A stretch of DNA of 64,000 nt, from NCBI GenBank assembly GCA_019155185.1, contig CM032808.1, positions 6,066,716 through 6,130,715 on the forward strand. The letters run 5' to 3'. Positions 37,555-49,436 of the stretch are shown here, piece by piece; within the stretch, counting starts at the first letter, position 1, and each line of letters starts with the position of its first letter. The translations under genes and the position numbers were made by a program. Below the pieces are notes generated by a model, which was given only the letters and a program-made list of their open reading frames with translations, had not been told where the DNA came from and did not search any database. The stretch comes from Beaufortia kweichowensis (taxonomy: Eukaryota; Chordata; Actinopteri; Cypriniformes; Gastromyzontidae).

Positions 37555-37790
37555 GTGTGATCACATGTGGACTTTTCTAGGGTTTACTTTTGTGTGAATA
37601 CCATGTAAGTTCCCATTTAAAACCCAGGAGATCATATGTAAAAACCCATAGAATCACATGTGAAAAATGTGGTCACATGTTGTCCATATGTGAATTTCAC
37701 CATGTTTCACATGTAATACTATGGGCTTTTACATGGGATTCACACGAAAGTGTTCCTAAACCATGTTTCATGTAATCATATGGTTTTTTA
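37555..37790. repeat. CACATGTG-rich inverted repeat element
   Basis: ATGTAAAAACCCATAG (about 37636-37652) and CTATGGGCTTTTACAT (about 37719-37734) are inverted arms, with several copies of CACATGT, TCACATG and CATATG around them. It is probably a small foldback element. Confidence 0.5.
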
Positions 37791-39157
37791 ATTTTGAATT
37801 TCATGTGGCTCTTCTGTATTTTTCTTACCATTTATAACTCACAAACCAATAAACATTTTAAAATTTTTAACGTGGCAAAAAACCTTGCTCCCTCTTAATT
37901 ATTTTAATTAAGAATTTTGAGGCGATTTACTGTATTGCTACTGATTTGGGAGGTTGTTTGGGAGAAGAAATGTTCAATTTGTCATGATTTTGAATTCAGC
38001 TTTTAAAAAAGGGATGTATCTTTTGATTATATAGTAAAGAAAGCAATGTGAACATTTTTATTTTTAGCATAGAATGATTTAGAATGTTGTGACCTTTTAG
38101 ATATGAATACACTCATTTGCAATTAATGTTCTGTATCATTATATTAAATGTGTCTTAAACCCCAAAGAAGTTTAAACAAATCAACATAAAATACATATGC
38201 ATTTTTTTGCGGTGCACAATATGAACAGAAGTCTTGACGAGTGTCTCTCATCGTTTATGTTCTTTCTGTTAACGTCTGTCGGCCAAAAATCGGACAATGC
38301 ATGAACGAAAAAATTCAAATATAGGTCACAGGACAAACATAACATATATAGTCTGTCCACAAATACATTCTTGCTATGCACATGCATACTGTGTCAACTT
38401 AAGTACGGTATTGTTATGCGATCAATAGGACACCTTTGCCGTCTACAAACACACACAGGGACACAGGGACGTGTAAATAAACTCGCGTGTGTTCTAGAGG
38501 ATTACTGTCAAAGGTGTGGGCATTGGACATGCGGAGAAGTCAACACTTATTTCCCATCAAGCACTCTGAGATAGACGTGACGCTCCATTTATTGCAACAC
38601 TGTCATTCAGGGGAGACTGTCTAAATTTATCAGCATGAGAGCTGGGCTGTTATTTTGATTAGAAATGTCTGCTGGTGGAGCTCAACCTTTGAATAGGTAC
38701 AGCAGAAGACAAACAGTGTCTCCCTTCACATAACATAAAACATATTCCCAGGCCTGCCATTGTTCACCAGGGTGTTTTTGGAAAATAGGTCATCCATGAC
38801 TATAGGTGATTGTTTTCCATATGCACTGTAGAAATTATCCTTGGTGTCAGTAGGTATCACACAAATGCATTATGTAAATTATGCTTAACAGTTATAATTT
38901 TGAAATATCTTATAATTTGTATTGTTATGGATATAATCATTCTACATGAATAATTACAAATCCAGAGATCACTGATTGTATGTAACATGTAAAATGCAAT
39001 TTAATATTACTGTAATCAAACAACATAAATAAACCAAAAATGTTGTATTATATGCATCAGGAAATACTTTCCAAATATAAATAAGGATTAAACCTGTGCA
39101 TTGTTGGGAGTGCTTAACATTGACAATGTGCTTTCAAGGACTTTCAAGGCAAATACA

Positions 39158-41302
39158 GACTGTAAAACCAAACAAGTTCACAGTACTCAAAACTTTTGTG
39201 GAAACTGATTACCTAAGATTTTTAAGTAAACATTATTAAAAATTAAAATTACATTGAACTTAAATTTTTCACTTTATATTTTTTTAACATTTAAGTTTAC
39301 TGTACTTAATAATTTAGTTTAGCATATGTAATGTTTTTATGTTTGTAATACCTATTTTTTCTTAAAAGAATAAAAATACAAACTTAAATAATACACTTCT
39401 GAATAACTCATAGACTAATAAATTTATTAGTTCAGAATACTCAAAAAAATTAATTGCACACACACAACTAGAATTCAAGGTTTTTTTATTTGTTGTTTTG
39501 TCTATTTTGTATAAAAAGTTAACAGCAATAACTTAAAAACGCTACTACTGCCAATTAAATTCTTACAGCCATGACCATCAACCTTTATAAAATTAAAACA
39601 CAAAAAAAGTTTTTTGTTGCATTAAAAGTGCAACTGCGGTATATTTGACACATATAAATAAATAAACATTCAATTGCTTAAAACTACATGTAACAATATA
39701 CACTTATTGTTGACAATATACACAGTGACTACTATCACAAGGGCAACAGGAGTATCAGTGATGTCTGGCTCACACGACTCCTCCACCTGGAATGTATAAA
39801 GAGGGTTAACTGTAAACTTGTCTAACAATTAAGTGTATAGTCATGTATTTTACAGGTTAATATTATACAGGTGATCAATATACAGTATACAGAAAATTCT
39901 ATCTAATTCAACTCAATTCACATTTATTTAAGCACTTTATTATTACACTGCAGATCACAGAAAACTGATTAAATGTATATAGAATACAAATGTAGTACTT
40001 AGCATAAATACAAATTTCATTGAAAGACTGAATCTACTAAAATGGTATATACTATTTGTGAGATTATGGATATTTGGAATGGTATCATACCCAACCAGAC
40101 AGGCCTTTCAGTTTACACAGAATTAGCCCTTAAAAATTTGAATAAAAAGTAATTAAATGGAGGATTTGAAAAGTGCCATGAAATAAAGGTGGATATATGA
40201 AGGTGATCCTAACAGTTTGGTGAGTGCACTGAATACTTACGTTCCAAGTCTTAAAAAACTGTTGGTCATCCTCGCACAAGTATACTGCTATGGCATGAAG
40301 TGCTACAGTGCGCTTTGATGTTGATATCATGCAAATCCTTAAAAGAGAAGCAAAAATAAACAATGAACAAGCAAGCAAACTTATTTTGAATCCAGATCAG
40401 TTGAACAAAAGAGCAAAGGAGAGTTTATCTTTAAATCACCTCAAGATCATAACTCCTTAAAATGTCATGCAGCACCTCAGAGACTTTGCCAGAATGTGAT
40501 GCCTTTTGCCTATACACGGCAATTAGTTGTGGTGTGTAAAATTGATGTTTATGATGCGATAATACTCTGCACAAACCTACAAAATCATAAACACACAAAT
40601 GAATAAATGACATAAAAAGGGCCTTAGAGAAGCCTACCATGCAATCATCTTAATAGAAGGTATCTATGATTCCCCCAAATAGGGGGTGGTTATTATGGGA
40701 AGTTTATTAGAGGCTCTAAAGCAGATTTATTTGTAAGGCTGCTAAAAACAATCCAAAGTAAATGAAAAAAGAATACATACCAAGTTCACATTTACATTCA
40801 CAATCGACATATAACGTTAACACTACTAAATGTGAAATAAATAAGGCAATGACGTCAATGGCATTTAAAAATATGCGCGAACTGTGGATGCGCTTGTCGA
40901 GCTTTGCACGTTACCGGTAAAAACAGCCGAACAATGAAACATATTCTTCATAAGACATACTTGTAGTTATTAAAATATAATCAAAAAGCATATTGCAAAA
41001 CGTGTACTTACAAATTTCCCTCATGTGATTCCAGTCGCGCACAAGTGTCAGCCATGTTGGAAAGATTTTTCTGGTTGCGTCGGTCAGAAACATGTCTTGA
41101 CGTCGATGAACGTCGCTCACTACACTTAAAAAATATCATTGAAGTGGCAGTGCCTACTCAGAAATGACGAGCCATGCAAAATTAAAATCAAGTGAATCGT
41201 TCTGAGAATCCAATAGTTTTAAGTTCAGTAAACTCTCTACCCGATTTTAATTATGGTGTTCTCAGTTTTTATAGGTTAGTAGTACTGTTCGGGTTTACAG
41301 TG
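39158..41302. mobile_element. Apparent DNA transposon (2.1 kb) carrying a spliced gene remnant
   Basis: The left end GACTGTAAAACCAAACAAGT and the right end, read inverted, CACTGTAAACCCGAACAGT agree at about 17 of 20 positions. Between them, on minus, lies the four-exon pseudogene at 39670-41120. No clear target-site duplication was seen. The superfamily was not identified; no transposase was recognised. Confidence 0.5.
39670..41120 (-). pseudogene. Frameshifted four-exon remnant of an uncharacterised teleost protein family
   Basis: Four minus-strand segments join with proper GT/AG sites: A 41012-41120 (ATG start, donor T|GTAAGT), B 40440-40576 (acceptor TTGTAG, donor GAG|GTGATT), C 40241-40337 (acceptor TTTTAAG, donor AAC|GTAAGT) and D 39670-39786 (acceptor ATTCCAG, TGA stop). 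Phases fit throughout, but C is 97 bp. Its start (DLHDINIK) and remainder (RTVALHAIAVYLCEDDQQFF) lie in different frames, implying one extra base near 40313 and a premature TGA at 40266-40268. B encodes TPQLIAVYRQKASHSGK and RSYDLE; D encodes EPDITDTPVALVIV. From memory this order matches the C-terminal region of a multi-copy family of uncharacterised fish proteins of unknown function. In D the match stops after VIV, so the C-terminus is also lost. Confidence 0.6.
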
Positions 41303-41885
41303 CAGGAATAGAAATCAGTGAGGCAATCTTTATTTATTTTCTCTGGAATATTTTGTCAGGATCAAACAAACAAAGCTCATAAACATAAAGTCAGGCAGCA
41401 CAGCTTGTTTATATTCATACCAAATATCCACAGAATCAGCCATGACGAATTAGCCAAAACAGCCACTTAAAAAATGTCAGCTGTAGGCAGTGTCACATTT
41501 TTGACAAACAGACGATACTATGTGCCACAACAACACCAAAATCAATACTAACAGTCTCCTTGGATTTAAGTTGGTTAAATACATAAAATCCATTTTAAAC
41601 AACCTAAACATTTTTCATGAGAATTATGTTACTATTTACTACCACTGTTGTGTATTAAAATACATACACACAACAAGATACCATGCCAAGCTAAAGAAAC
41701 TATGCAAAATGCTTATTGTGATGCTAGAGAAATAGACTGGCAGAAATGAACTTAGCCAACTATCAAAGTCAGACACATGGTTGGTGTTAAAGGTCTTTTA
41801 TAAGTGGCATATGAGAGCAGGCTGAATGATGTAAAAAGCCGTCTTTTGATATAAAATTAGCGCTTTGTAACTCTAAAATATCTGC

Positions 41886-42653
41886 TTAAAGAGGTCATAT
41901 GATGCGATTTCTTGTTTTCCTTTCTCTTTAGTGTGTTATTTAGCTGTTTGTGCATGTATAAGATCTGCAGAGTTACAAAGCTCAACCCCAAACCCAAAGA
42001 GATATTCTTTGTAAGTGTTAAGGCTCAGTAACACCTTCCTAAAACGGCTCTTTTAAACGCAAAGAAAGAAGGCGTACCTTTATTCTCGCTGTTGTATTGT
42101 TGCCGCCATGTTTTAGTTTTTTTTTTTTTATTATTTTTATTATGCAATTATGTACATATTAATACAAATATATACATCTCACAACAGTAATAGAAGAAAT
42201 AGAGAAAGGGTATACGGAGAAGAGAAAAAAAATGCATGTACATGGGTAAAAAAAAGATTTATGCCAGGGATAAAAACAAAACAAAACAAACAATAACATT
42301 TAATTAACCAAATTAAAGTGACACAGTGCTTCATAAATCTTTTTAGCTTTTCTGTTTCTAATATTGCCTACATGTTGTGGAGACGTTGGTGGCGTAACAT
42401 TTCCATCACACGCTCGCGGCTTTGGGCCAGTCACAGTGCTGGATCGGTGGACCAATCAGAGCACACCGCGCTTTTCAGAGTGATGAGTTTTGTAAAACTC
42501 GATGGTTTCAGAAAGGCGGGGCATAGAGGAGCAACAATAATCTCCGGTATGTGTAAAATAATGACTTTTAAACCCTAAAACCACGTAAACACACTGCATT
42601 AAACCAAATAAACCAAATAATGTTTTTTTAGAATCATCAAATGACACATTTAA
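41886..42653. mobile_element. TTAA-flanked element with GGTCATATGATG ends, interrupted
   Basis: The left end TTAAAGAGGTCATATGATG and right end (inverted) TTAAATGTGTCATTTGATG are clear diverged inverted repeats. The interior has the usual GGACCAATCAGAGC and AAAGGCGGGGC words of this fish family. It is split by a LINE tail at 42113-42370. Confidence 0.65.
42113..42370 (-). mobile_element. 5'-truncated LINE tail with poly(A) and target duplication
   Basis: On minus, a ~258-bp AT-rich 3' UTR-like sequence ends in AATAAAAATAAT and a poly(A) run (T run at 42117-42129 on plus). The bordering CATGTT copies (42107-42112, 42371-42376) are a short target duplication. Removing the insert restores the continuous host element GCCGCCATGTTGTGG. 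Confidence 0.6.
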
Positions 42654-42659
42654 AGAACT

Positions 42660-45291
42660 TCACACCAGACATCTTGCACAATGTCTAATTGTAGTGAATA
42701 TGCATGGGCACTCAATATAAGAGTTGTATAACTGGATTTTGGAATTCTGAGTTTGTTGAATGTTTATTAGTGATCTCTATATTAAATTTCAGATACAAGC
42801 AGGCTGCGGCTCGTCTGTATGGCAGAGCCCCACCAAAATATTCACCCACTTGAAAACATAGAACTCTATATAAACTGGACCAGTCCTAATTAACTGTTAA
42901 CTAAAAAATGTCCATCCTTATTCTGAAAACATTTTAGACTGTTATAAGTCATAAAGTGAGGTGGATATGTTAAAATTTCATCGCATTGCTTCAGGTTTGA
43001 TTAGCGGGGCAGAGGGTCTCTCTGCCCTCCCGAGCTCAACAGCGCCACACATTTTCTCAATGTAAATTTATGGTGAAAAAAGGAACTGCAGCGCACTCTA
43101 ATTAAGAGCCATATGGGCAGATCTGAGACTGCCCCACTTGAACGTAGTTCCGGACAATATTATTAATCTGCGTCAGCAAAGTGTATATGAGTCTGTCACT
43201 GTGCATTCATGGATAGCTTACGACCCAGAAACTGCCCCTCCAAAATGTTTTGGTCAGGAGCCGCTACTGGATACAAGTCTTTGTTACACAAGTGCAACTG
43301 AATGCTTCTTAGATACTATGTTTCTCCAGGGTAAAAATTATTGTATTGTAAGTATTACTATAATCTCATTTTCACCAAGAATAGAAAAAAAAGAGATTAA
43401 ATTATTATGGTCAGGATACAGCATCTACAGTACAGTAATAAAAAATGGTAGCTTTGCTTAACACCCAGCTGACACAAATAGTTCCTGCATTTAATTCATG
43501 TAGAAATATCAAAACTGTCATGCAGACAGGAATTTCCAGCATAGGGGTGTTAAAATATTTTATTTATATATCTTAAATGTGGAGCGGTGAGCTCTGAATC
43601 CAGTTTGTGAGGATTATGTGGCACAGCTCTATCCATTGATCTGTTACAAAGCAGTGTTCTGTAATTCCCTGTTAAGCACAAAAATCTCTCAACTGTGGCA
43701 TCCATTTGGGATCGATTCCTCTTTACTGCTCACAACAGTGGAATGGCTATTTTAATGTATTGCAGAGGCTTAGCTGGAATTACTCTGAGAGCAAACAATT
43801 GTTCAGTATGGCCACAATGTTCTTTGGCCTTGATAATAAAGTCAAACATACAAAGCTAATATTTGGAGTCTGCATTGAGTGCTATTCTGTCTCTCTGTCA
43901 TTCTTTGTATCACACTTAACACAAATTATGTTGTAAAACTGAAGATGCTAAAATTATTTTCTGCACAGATAGACATGTAGATATATACAGTAGATAAAAC
44001 CGGTGATAAAGGATGGGTTTAAGTGAATCCAATCAGCAGTTTATTGAAAGAAACAAATACAAAATGAAGCAAAATGACCTTAATCAGAAATTCCTTTCAA
44101 CACTTCAGGTTGAGCAGGAGTTCACCTACTGCTACTCCCAAATAAGCACGTTCAGATGACCTCTCACCCCACACCCGGTGCCTCAGCACTCAAGAGATGG
44201 AGAGGATGTCAAGGAGCCCGAGGGTCTGGAACAATTGGTTGTGACAGCTCATTCATCATCTTCAGATATCTGTTCCACTGACTAGCTCGCATTTTCCTTC
44301 TTATAATATGTTTTGCATTGTTAATTAAAAATGCAAAGTAGTAAACAACTTGATGGATTTTCTCCACTCTAAATATTAACCTTATGTTAACAAATATTTT
44401 TTGATTGGTTGGGGTAATAATACATTTTATTATTATTAAATATCTTTGTATATATTCATATATATTATAGGTTTTTCATAAACATCAGAGAGACTAAATG
44501 GATAACATTACATGTCTTATCATCTTTGGGCAATGCTGAGTGTCCTTGGGATAATATGCCAAATGGTCTCCTTAAAGAAATGAGAGAACATCGCCTTTCC
44601 ACCTCAACCTGCATCTGGTCTATAATGAATGAATAGTAAGTGCAAAATATCTAGCAAAATAATTTATGACAGAGGAATCTATTTCCAGATGGTTGAAACA
44701 AAATCTTGTTAGGTAAGTTTGGATCTGATCCAGACTTGCAGCATGAAACCTATTTGAATCTAATGGGCCGTCAGTGTCCTTACTGCTAATAAAAAGTGAC
44801 AACAAAAAAACCCACCATAAGACATTCAATACCCTGAAATGTGTTTTCTCATATTTACATATTTACTGGTTGTTTCTAACCTTCTATTCACATTTGTGAA
44901 AAACTACCAAATAGGGATCTTCTAGGTCAACCTAAATCATATTTATCAGAGAGACTCAGTAAGTTATTTTATATTTCTGGCTATTTTTAAGTTTCTGGCT
45001 TTTCCTGTTAGGGAGACAGTATTTTGGGTTCCGCGTTTGAAAAAAAACTTATAAAGGACGTGTATCTAATAGCTGAATTACCAGAAAAACAGTAATGTTG
45101 TACTTGTCCATTTAACAGAAAAATTAACAGATTTGTGACTCAAGCATTTACAAAACACTGTTTGGAAAAACAAACTTTTTTACATTTTGGTTCTTTGTTT
45201 ATAAATTTATATGAATTTTTTTAACATTTGAAAAAAGATTTCAAATGTACATCACCAACTACTGACCTGGAATGTAATACAGTGTTTTAGA
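42660..45291. other. Gene-free stretch up to the assembly gap
   Basis: It contains probable old DNA-element sequence at 42790-43140 (GGCAGAGGGTCTCTCTGCC and related words) and an unconvincing 107-codon frame at 43138-43461. Nothing else was recognised. Confidence 0.4.
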
Positions 45292-45391
45292 NNNNNNNNN
45301 NNNNNNNNNNNNNNNNNNNNNNNNNNNNNNNNNNNNNNNNNNNNNNNNNNNNNNNNNNNNNNNNNNNNNNNNNNNNNNNNNNNNNNNNNNN
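45292..45391. other. Assembly gap (100 N)
   Basis: Exactly 100 N, the conventional placeholder for a gap of unknown size. Confidence 0.99.
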
Positions 45392-46302
45392 GATTTAAAT
45401 TGGGGATAATGGCAGGGTACTAAGTGGTGCAGACATTCCAAAACAGGAAATCAATATGTTGCCATTTCTGAGGGGCTGGAGGGAAGACGTACCTCAAAAT
45501 GACCTGCTGTTGCTGCTGGCATTCATTATTATTATACACAGTCTCATTGTGGAATTCAAATTATGTAAGCTTTTGTATGTCTGGCAGACATGAACAAATC
45601 ATTCATAGATGAGCCATGTGAAAGCAAGTGGGAGCTTTACAAATGTGCTTTATTTACTGACCATTACCCAGTGTGTGTTGGATGTGGTGCACAAAAATAT
45701 ATTTCCATTAAATAAATTCCTTGCAAACAGTTTGTATGGAATATGGGGCCATTATTATGGGTCATGGGTCAGTTTGAAAGGGATGAAAAGGGAAAGAAAT
45801 TACCAACCGATTTGTAATCCACTGTTCTCCATGTAATCCATGTTTTTTGCAAGATATATGACTGAGACACGTCATTTAATTACATTATACATCCAATAAT
45901 GACTAATTTAATGTCACACAAGATGGTTCCATTAAGCTGTCCAAGTTCAACCAATGTACAGTAATAGTCCACAGTAAAAGTGTGGAAACACGGTTACTCA
46001 CGGTTGTTTAGATTTTTCAACGTTTTAGAATAGTGGTACTACACTTTAACTCATCAAAACCATGCTGTGGGAAGTATGTTATGATTAAACGCATCCAAAA
46101 TAAATGAAGACTGTTTTCACATTTTAGCATCTTCAAAGTTTTTCTAGAATTTGCATTTTATCATTCAGCCTCTTGAGGTCCCAACCTGGGAAGCCTTTTA
46201 AACATCACTGAAGGAATTTCTATCTATGCTGGACTCATATTGGTTCCTTTTTATTCATTATTTTTTAATAAAATTTTATTTTCTAATTAAAGAAATCAAT
46301 AT

Positions 46303-46350
46303 AATTTACATTTAGGCATTTAGCTGACGCTTTTATCCAAAGTGACTTAC
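46303..46350 (-). mobile_element. SINE/LINE 3' tail
   Basis: On minus, TTGTAAGTCACTTTGGATAA then AAGCG and TAAATGCCTAAATG is the well-preserved 3' tail shared by many teleost SINEs. No tRNA head is attached. Confidence 0.65.
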
Positions 46351-46382
46351 AAGTATTAGGAGACAAATCTCCTAATACTTGT
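46349..46382. repeat. Perfect 15-bp hairpin
   Basis: ACAAGTATTAGGAGA, a CAAA loop, then TCTCCTAATACTTGT, with no mismatch. It begins exactly at the edge of the SINE tail. Confidence 0.9.
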
Positions 46383-47896
46383 GCCATAATTGTGCCATAT
46401 TGTGGTACAATTACATTTTTATATACAAAAGTAAATTAATATATTGAAATACACATTCAGATTTTTAAGATCATGAGAAACATTTTTGTCAATGTGTCTA
46501 AACTTTTAAATGGCACTGTATACCTGTTTAAATAAATAAAGAGATTTAAAAGTTTAGTAACATGTTTCACTAAATATGTGTTTATAACAGATGTAATGCT
46601 TTGTGATATAAAACCTGTGTAGTAACAAAAATCCAAAGTGCCCTGAGTCTAAAAAAACATTCCCAGTTGGGTGAGGACTCCATTTTCATCATTACCCTGA
46701 GGTCAATGGTTACCATAAACAAAAGCGAATCTCAATGAGTAATGCATGGATATCCTAATACATTTTTCATGCAGGCGAATAGAAAAAAATCCATTGCTAC
46801 AGACTGCAGAATAGCCTTACTGCCTTTATGTGTTGATGGAATGCTAATGTTCTCCATTGCCTCAGTCCATTCTTATATGTTACATGTAAAGACAGCAGGG
46901 TTCCAATCCTCCGCTAGCTTACCAGAACACACTAACCCAGAAATAATTAATAATTCAGCATGTCATTTTGGTCCCAGTGCATCAACTGTCCACTGCTGGG
47001 AATGAGTGGCACCTTCACAATGCTTTTGAGAGGCACAGATAACACACCTGAGAGACAAGCTATTCTAAAGGTATTAGGAAATACAGAGATGAGAATAGCT
47101 TTCTATTTCCTGTGTTCAGGAGAAAAGCTTCCTCATTGTCTGCGTCAGTATTCAGGAGTAATGAGTTATTAAGAAGGTTAAAATGGCCTCATACAACATT
47201 GATCAACTTTTTTTAAATATTCCACGCATGGAACACATTAATTTGGCTTCAGTTAAGAGATGTTGTCACAGCATTTTAAAAAAAAAAAACAATGTTTTTA
47301 ATGCGTTTGGACTATTCATTTACACAACAGCAGCATTTTGGGGGCCTAAAAACACAAATTACACAAATTTTTAAAAACAATAACGTTATTATGTCTGTGT
47401 AAAGTACAAAATGTAATGAATTTGTGAAAACTTTCATGTGCATGTACTGTATTTTAGTCTATAAGCAGTTGCATGTGCATACAACCAAAACAACAATGGT
47501 GGACTAATTGCTTGATTGTTTATATTCACTTTTAACTTTTTAGATTTTAGTAAATCACTGTGTGTGAACATAACCTTACATTCATTTAGAATTACAGAAG
47601 TATTTGAAACATCTGCTGGTGAAAGAAGCAGACAGGGCTGTATTGATCCAATTATCTTAAATTATAAATATCAATCAGATCTTGAAAATTTGGGTCTTTT
47701 GAGGACTTTAAAAGTCTGTCCTTCTCCAAAAAATAACCCTTATCCCAAAGTTTGCACAAGCAGCTTAATATGACCTAGTTACATTTACAATTTAAGCATT
47801 TTAGTCGTATATGTTGAGACGTGTCATTAAATGCCATTTGACCATTGTCCTTTCCCACCATTTTTCCAATATTAAATTCCCTAATTGCCCCATTTC

Positions 47897-48042
47897 AACA
47901 TTTATGCATTTGACAGATTATTTTTATAGCAACTTACAGTGCATTTAAGATGTACATTTTATTAATATGTGTCTTCCCTGGGTTCAAACCAGTTATTCTT
48001 ACACTGTTAACGCGTGGCTCTACCAACTGAACTATGGAAATT
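47897..48042 (-). mobile_element. Near-complete tRNA-derived SINE
   Basis: On minus: an A-box-like head (CATAGTTCAGTTGGTAGAGC), a B box (GGTTTGAACCC) 30-odd bases on, a short body, then the eroded fish tail (CTGTAAGTTGCTAT ... AAATGCATAAATG). The order and ~145-bp size fit a SINE. Confidence 0.7.
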
Positions 48043-49375
48043 CCCTATTAGCATGCACAATAAGATGACATTAAGATGAAAGTTGATGCCAGTAGAGGCA
48101 CTAAAAATGCTCATTGGTTTGTATTTAAGGGCAGTGACAAACAACCTACAGTATATTGTTGTATATGGGTTGGAAAATAGGTTGCTTTCAACACTTTCAA
48201 ACTACCTACACACAGATGAACAAGGAGTTATTAAAACATATTGCGGGGTTAGGCCTACAATGTGATGCAAAAAGCATGTTCAAAACCTTATTCTTTTTTA
48301 AATCAAAAATTAATATCTATGGTATGTAGCCTACAAACGTCATAAAACAGGATTTTCACAAGATTAAAAAAGAAACTGCTCATAGAAATCAAAGCGCACA
48401 AAGACCAACAGAGAGGCTGAAGAAGAGTTTTAACAAATCCATCAATTGTGCAAGTATATTTTGTTAGGACAGAGCAGTAGTTTAATAAATCCCAGAAAAG
48501 ACACACCTCCTGCTGTCAGACCTTTAAGTGTGAAGGTTAGTAAACACAAGGTCGGACGCACACTTTTCCACTGTGATTATTCTGAGCACACCAGCAGATT
48601 TTAACATAAACGATGTCACTTAATTCTTTCCTGGCATATGGATGGAACATTTCCTATTGATTGATCAAAGATGTCAAACACTGACAAATGTCTCTGGGTA
48701 CTAAAAAGATTTTGTAAGGGTAAGCTTTAAACACTTTAATTGTAGAAGTATGATTTTGTGCCTTGCAAAAATACAATAAACTGCTATGATCTGTAATCAA
48801 TCTTACTCTCTGCATCTTAGTATGGGAACTTACAGGATGATGACTATATTTTTACAGGGGAGTGAGAATATGTGTTTGTGTGTATGCGGATGAATTTAAA
48901 AGAGCTAGAAGATAATTATTTGTGTACATGTGTGTGTGAAAGAACTGTTGATTGTACTCCCATTTCAATCTCTTTATTATAAACGCCAAAGTATAATTCA
49001 CATGAATATGAATTATGAAAAATTAATTTCCCATCAAGCACGCCGAATAATTGCTGCATTTGAATGAATTCCCTATATTAAAATACAATCAATCTAAAAG
49101 CCTAACTAAGATTGAGAAACTCAATTTTCATCCCTTATTTAATATTAGTGGCATACCACTGTTTATTTCATTCTTGAAAATTATGGTTGTCTTAAAAATA
49201 CAGACCACCCTTTCAGTTAAAATCTTCATTGTTAGTCCTTACCCTAATACACAGATGAGTCAAAACATTATGAGCAGGTTAAGTCAATATTTTTAATCAT
49301 CTCCTATTATGGTCTGGTTAGATTTAATGGTAAGCAGATAATCAGTTCCATGTTGGATTAAAACCCTATAGTTAC

Positions 49376-49436
49376 TAATATAATATGATATAATATAATA
49401 TAATAATAATATAATATAATACTATAATATAATATG
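49376..49436. repeat. TAATA-rich low-complexity tract
   Basis: Imperfect TAATA/ATATAA pentamer repeats. Confidence 0.85.

Noticed and set aside
43138..43461. 107-codon plus frame beginning MNVVPDN
   Set aside because: No family recognised. It lies next to probable old repeat sequence, with no splice or promoter signals.
45259..45441. Open frame spanning the run of N
   Set aside because: The frame exists only because N codons are read through.
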